From: Paulinella micropora
Lineage: Eukaryota; Cercozoa; Imbricatea; Euglyphida
Assembly: GCA_009731375.1 (NCBI GenBank)
Contig: BJOX01000122.1
Coordinates: 899,661 to 963,660 of the forward strand
Length of the DNA: 64,000 nt
Direction: 5' to 3'
Made by a program: the position numbers and the translations under genes. The notes under the pieces are model-generated. The model was not told the DNA's origin. It did not search any database and was given only the letters and a program-made list of their open reading frames with translations. This document shows, in pieces, positions 62,748 to 64,000 of the stretch (within the stretch, counting starts at the first letter, position 1; every line of letters begins with the position of its first letter).

Positions 62748-64000
62748 ATGTTTCTCCTATCTCCCTCCTTCGGAGCTCAGCTTCACCTTCGATCCAGGAA
62801 TCCATTGGCAGACAGGACCACCAAGGCGTTGGAATCCATTGTCCAGGACGGGAGTCTCATGCTCCTCACCTCCTGGCATGCACTCTCCTCCCCACGGGTT
62901 CTTCGCTATGTCCAGCGACGCCGCCCGCGGGTCCTCATTGTTCGGGCACAGGATATCAAGGGACGCATCCTGCTCCACCACACAGCCAACTTCAGGTCTG
63001 AGACTCCGGCGTGGGACCACGCGCCTCGGTTCATCGGCCCTCTCGGCATCTCCCTGCCCGCTGTTCGCTACAAACGCCTCAGAACGATCCTGCAGCTCAC
63101 AATGCTCTTTATTGATGTCGGGGCCAGGGATGGTCTCCTGGAGCTTTCCATCCCGGAAGCGCCTTTTGGCCCTGAGGAGTTTTTTCGACCCGACTGGATC
63201 CTCGCAAAGGCCTCGGCCTGGATCGTTGTCGGCCTCATCCTTTGGAGTCCTCAGGAAAGTGACCCTCAGATGGATCCTCCGGAGGAGCAAGGGTTGCCAG
63301 AGGGAGATAGTGAGGACGAGGAGGACGCCATCACTGCATTGTCGCACCTCAGTAGGGAAGAGCGGCTTGTTCAATCTATCGCGTCTCACCGCCTGGAGGC
63401 CCCCCCCCTGCAGCGCTGGATTCAGGCCCGAGTAGACATCGCCCGGGATCGGCTAGAGCGTCAATTCCTCTCGCTCGACGCCCCGGTTGACTCTCCCCCC
63501 TCCTCCCCGCCTGGCAGCTTCGATCGTTTCCCGGGTCCACCGCCCCTCCCCTCCTCTGTAGAAGAAATCATCGAGTCTGCTCTCCCCCCCCCTTCTCTAG
63601 CCGACAGCCCAGCCCCCCCCCTCCCCTCTTCCCGGAGTCCGGAGGGAAGGGAAGCCCGGCCTGATGGAATTGTCGCCCCGGTGGTCTCCGGGTCTCCCCC
63701 GCTGCCTCTAGTGGAGCCCAAGAGGTGGACGCAAGCTCAGCGGGATAGTTTCCAGCAGTGTATGGAAGAGAGCATGCGGACGGCCCAGCCCCCCCAGGCT
63801 TCGTTGAAGCAGGCCATCCAAGCCGCAGTTGCTTCCGCACCTATAAAGAACGACGCTGCTCCCCCGGCTGTCCCTAGCATTGCTCTGCCAAGTGTCATTC
63901 AGGACGCTCAGCCGCCTCCTCCACCATTGAGCAGGCGGCAGCCCAGACCCCCTAAGTCCAGGCGGAAGATAACGAAGGTACCCCGCATGCTAACTGCCCT
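62748..64000 (+). CDS. Second ORF of the retroelement-like unit, open at the right edge
   Basis: The frame is free of stops from 62571 to the window end; the first ATG is at 62748, giving at least 417 codons. The N-terminal 150 residues look globular (RYVQRRRPRVLIVRAQDIKG, KRLRTILQLTMLFIDVGARD) with a short hydrophobic stretch (WIVVGLILW). An acidic segment (EGDSEDEEDA) and a long Pro/Ser-rich linker follow, and a basic cluster (RRQPRPPKSRRKITK) lies at the edge. No domain is recognised. Catalytic domains may lie beyond the window. Confidence 0.6.
   Translation, partial: MFLLSPSFGAQLHLRSRNPLADRTTKALESIVQDGSLMLLTSWHALSSPRVLRYVQRRRPRVLIVRAQDIKGRILLHHTANFRSETPAWDHAPRFIGPLGISLPAVRYKRLRTILQLTMLFIDVGARDGLLELSIPEAPFGPEEFFRPDWILAKASAWIVVGLILWSPQESDPQMDPPEEQGLPEGDSEDEEDAITALSHLSREERLVQSIASHRLEAPPLQRWIQARVDIARDRLERQFLSLDAPVDSPPSSPPGSFDRFPGPPPLPSSVEEIIESALPPPSLADSPAPPLPSSRSPEGREARPDGIVAPVVSGSPPLPLVEPKRWTQAQRDSFQQCMEESMRTAQPPQASLKQAIQAAVASAPIKNDAAPPAVPSIALPSVIQDAQPPPPPLSRRQPRPPKSRRKITKVPRMLTA

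Overview
The window is eukaryotic. It holds intron-split coding exons with matching splice phases, long microsatellites, LTR and non-LTR retrotransposon sequence, poly(A) signals and N gaps. A PH-domain gene of the RhoGEF type suggests an animal or a close relative of animals, but the species cannot be named from the sequence. Gaps lie at 4189-4421, 11793-11802, 13370-13379, 24917-24926, 29927-30102, 34120-34260, 43327-43385, 43789-43798, 46901-46921, 47543-48288 and 50535-50596.

Layout. 1-997: minus-strand non-LTR retrotransposon ORF running off the left edge. 2.0-9.1 kb: host gene (+) with four recognisable exons encoding a PH domain, its introns filled with tetra- and pentanucleotide repeats. 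10.0-11.1 kb and 30.2-31.2 kb: two parts of a decayed Ty1/copia element, both minus strand. Between them (11.14-30.19 kb) lies a very GC-rich, intronless, virus-like block (block 1). It carries homologues of the two largest RNA polymerase subunits (RPB1-like 12.1-18.0 kb, RPB2-like 25.0-29.9 kb), three F-box/leucine-rich-repeat genes and two small genes. 34.65-51.6 kb: a second compact intronless block (block 2) with more LRR genes, an ankyrin-repeat gene and several orphan genes, abutting a truncated host PHD-finger exon. 52.3-53.9 kb: possible host exons or a retrocopy. 54.0-64.0 kb: a large retroelement-like unit with 5' tandem repeats, an intact 2,499-codon ORF containing a complete Ulp1/C48 protease triad, a small antisense ORF, and a further ORF running off the right edge.

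The two blocks look like endogenised pieces of a large DNA virus (Nucleocytoviricota- or mirusvirus-like): multisubunit RNA polymerase, dense intronless genes on both strands, divergent and convergent pairs with short spacers, and expanded F-box/LRR/ankyrin families. Most of these genes are broken by frameshifts and one has two in-frame stops. The neighbouring 7.5-kb retroelement ORF and the 3.2-kb LRR gene are intact, so much of the damage probably reflects decay, although extreme GC content and gaps may add assembly errors.

The order copia gag / viral block / copia linker-protease on one strand is what would be expected if block 1 had entered a copia element. Local duplications have reshaped the blocks: an RPB1 5'-end copy, a duplicated promoter-plus-start, and a partial copy of a block 2 gene.
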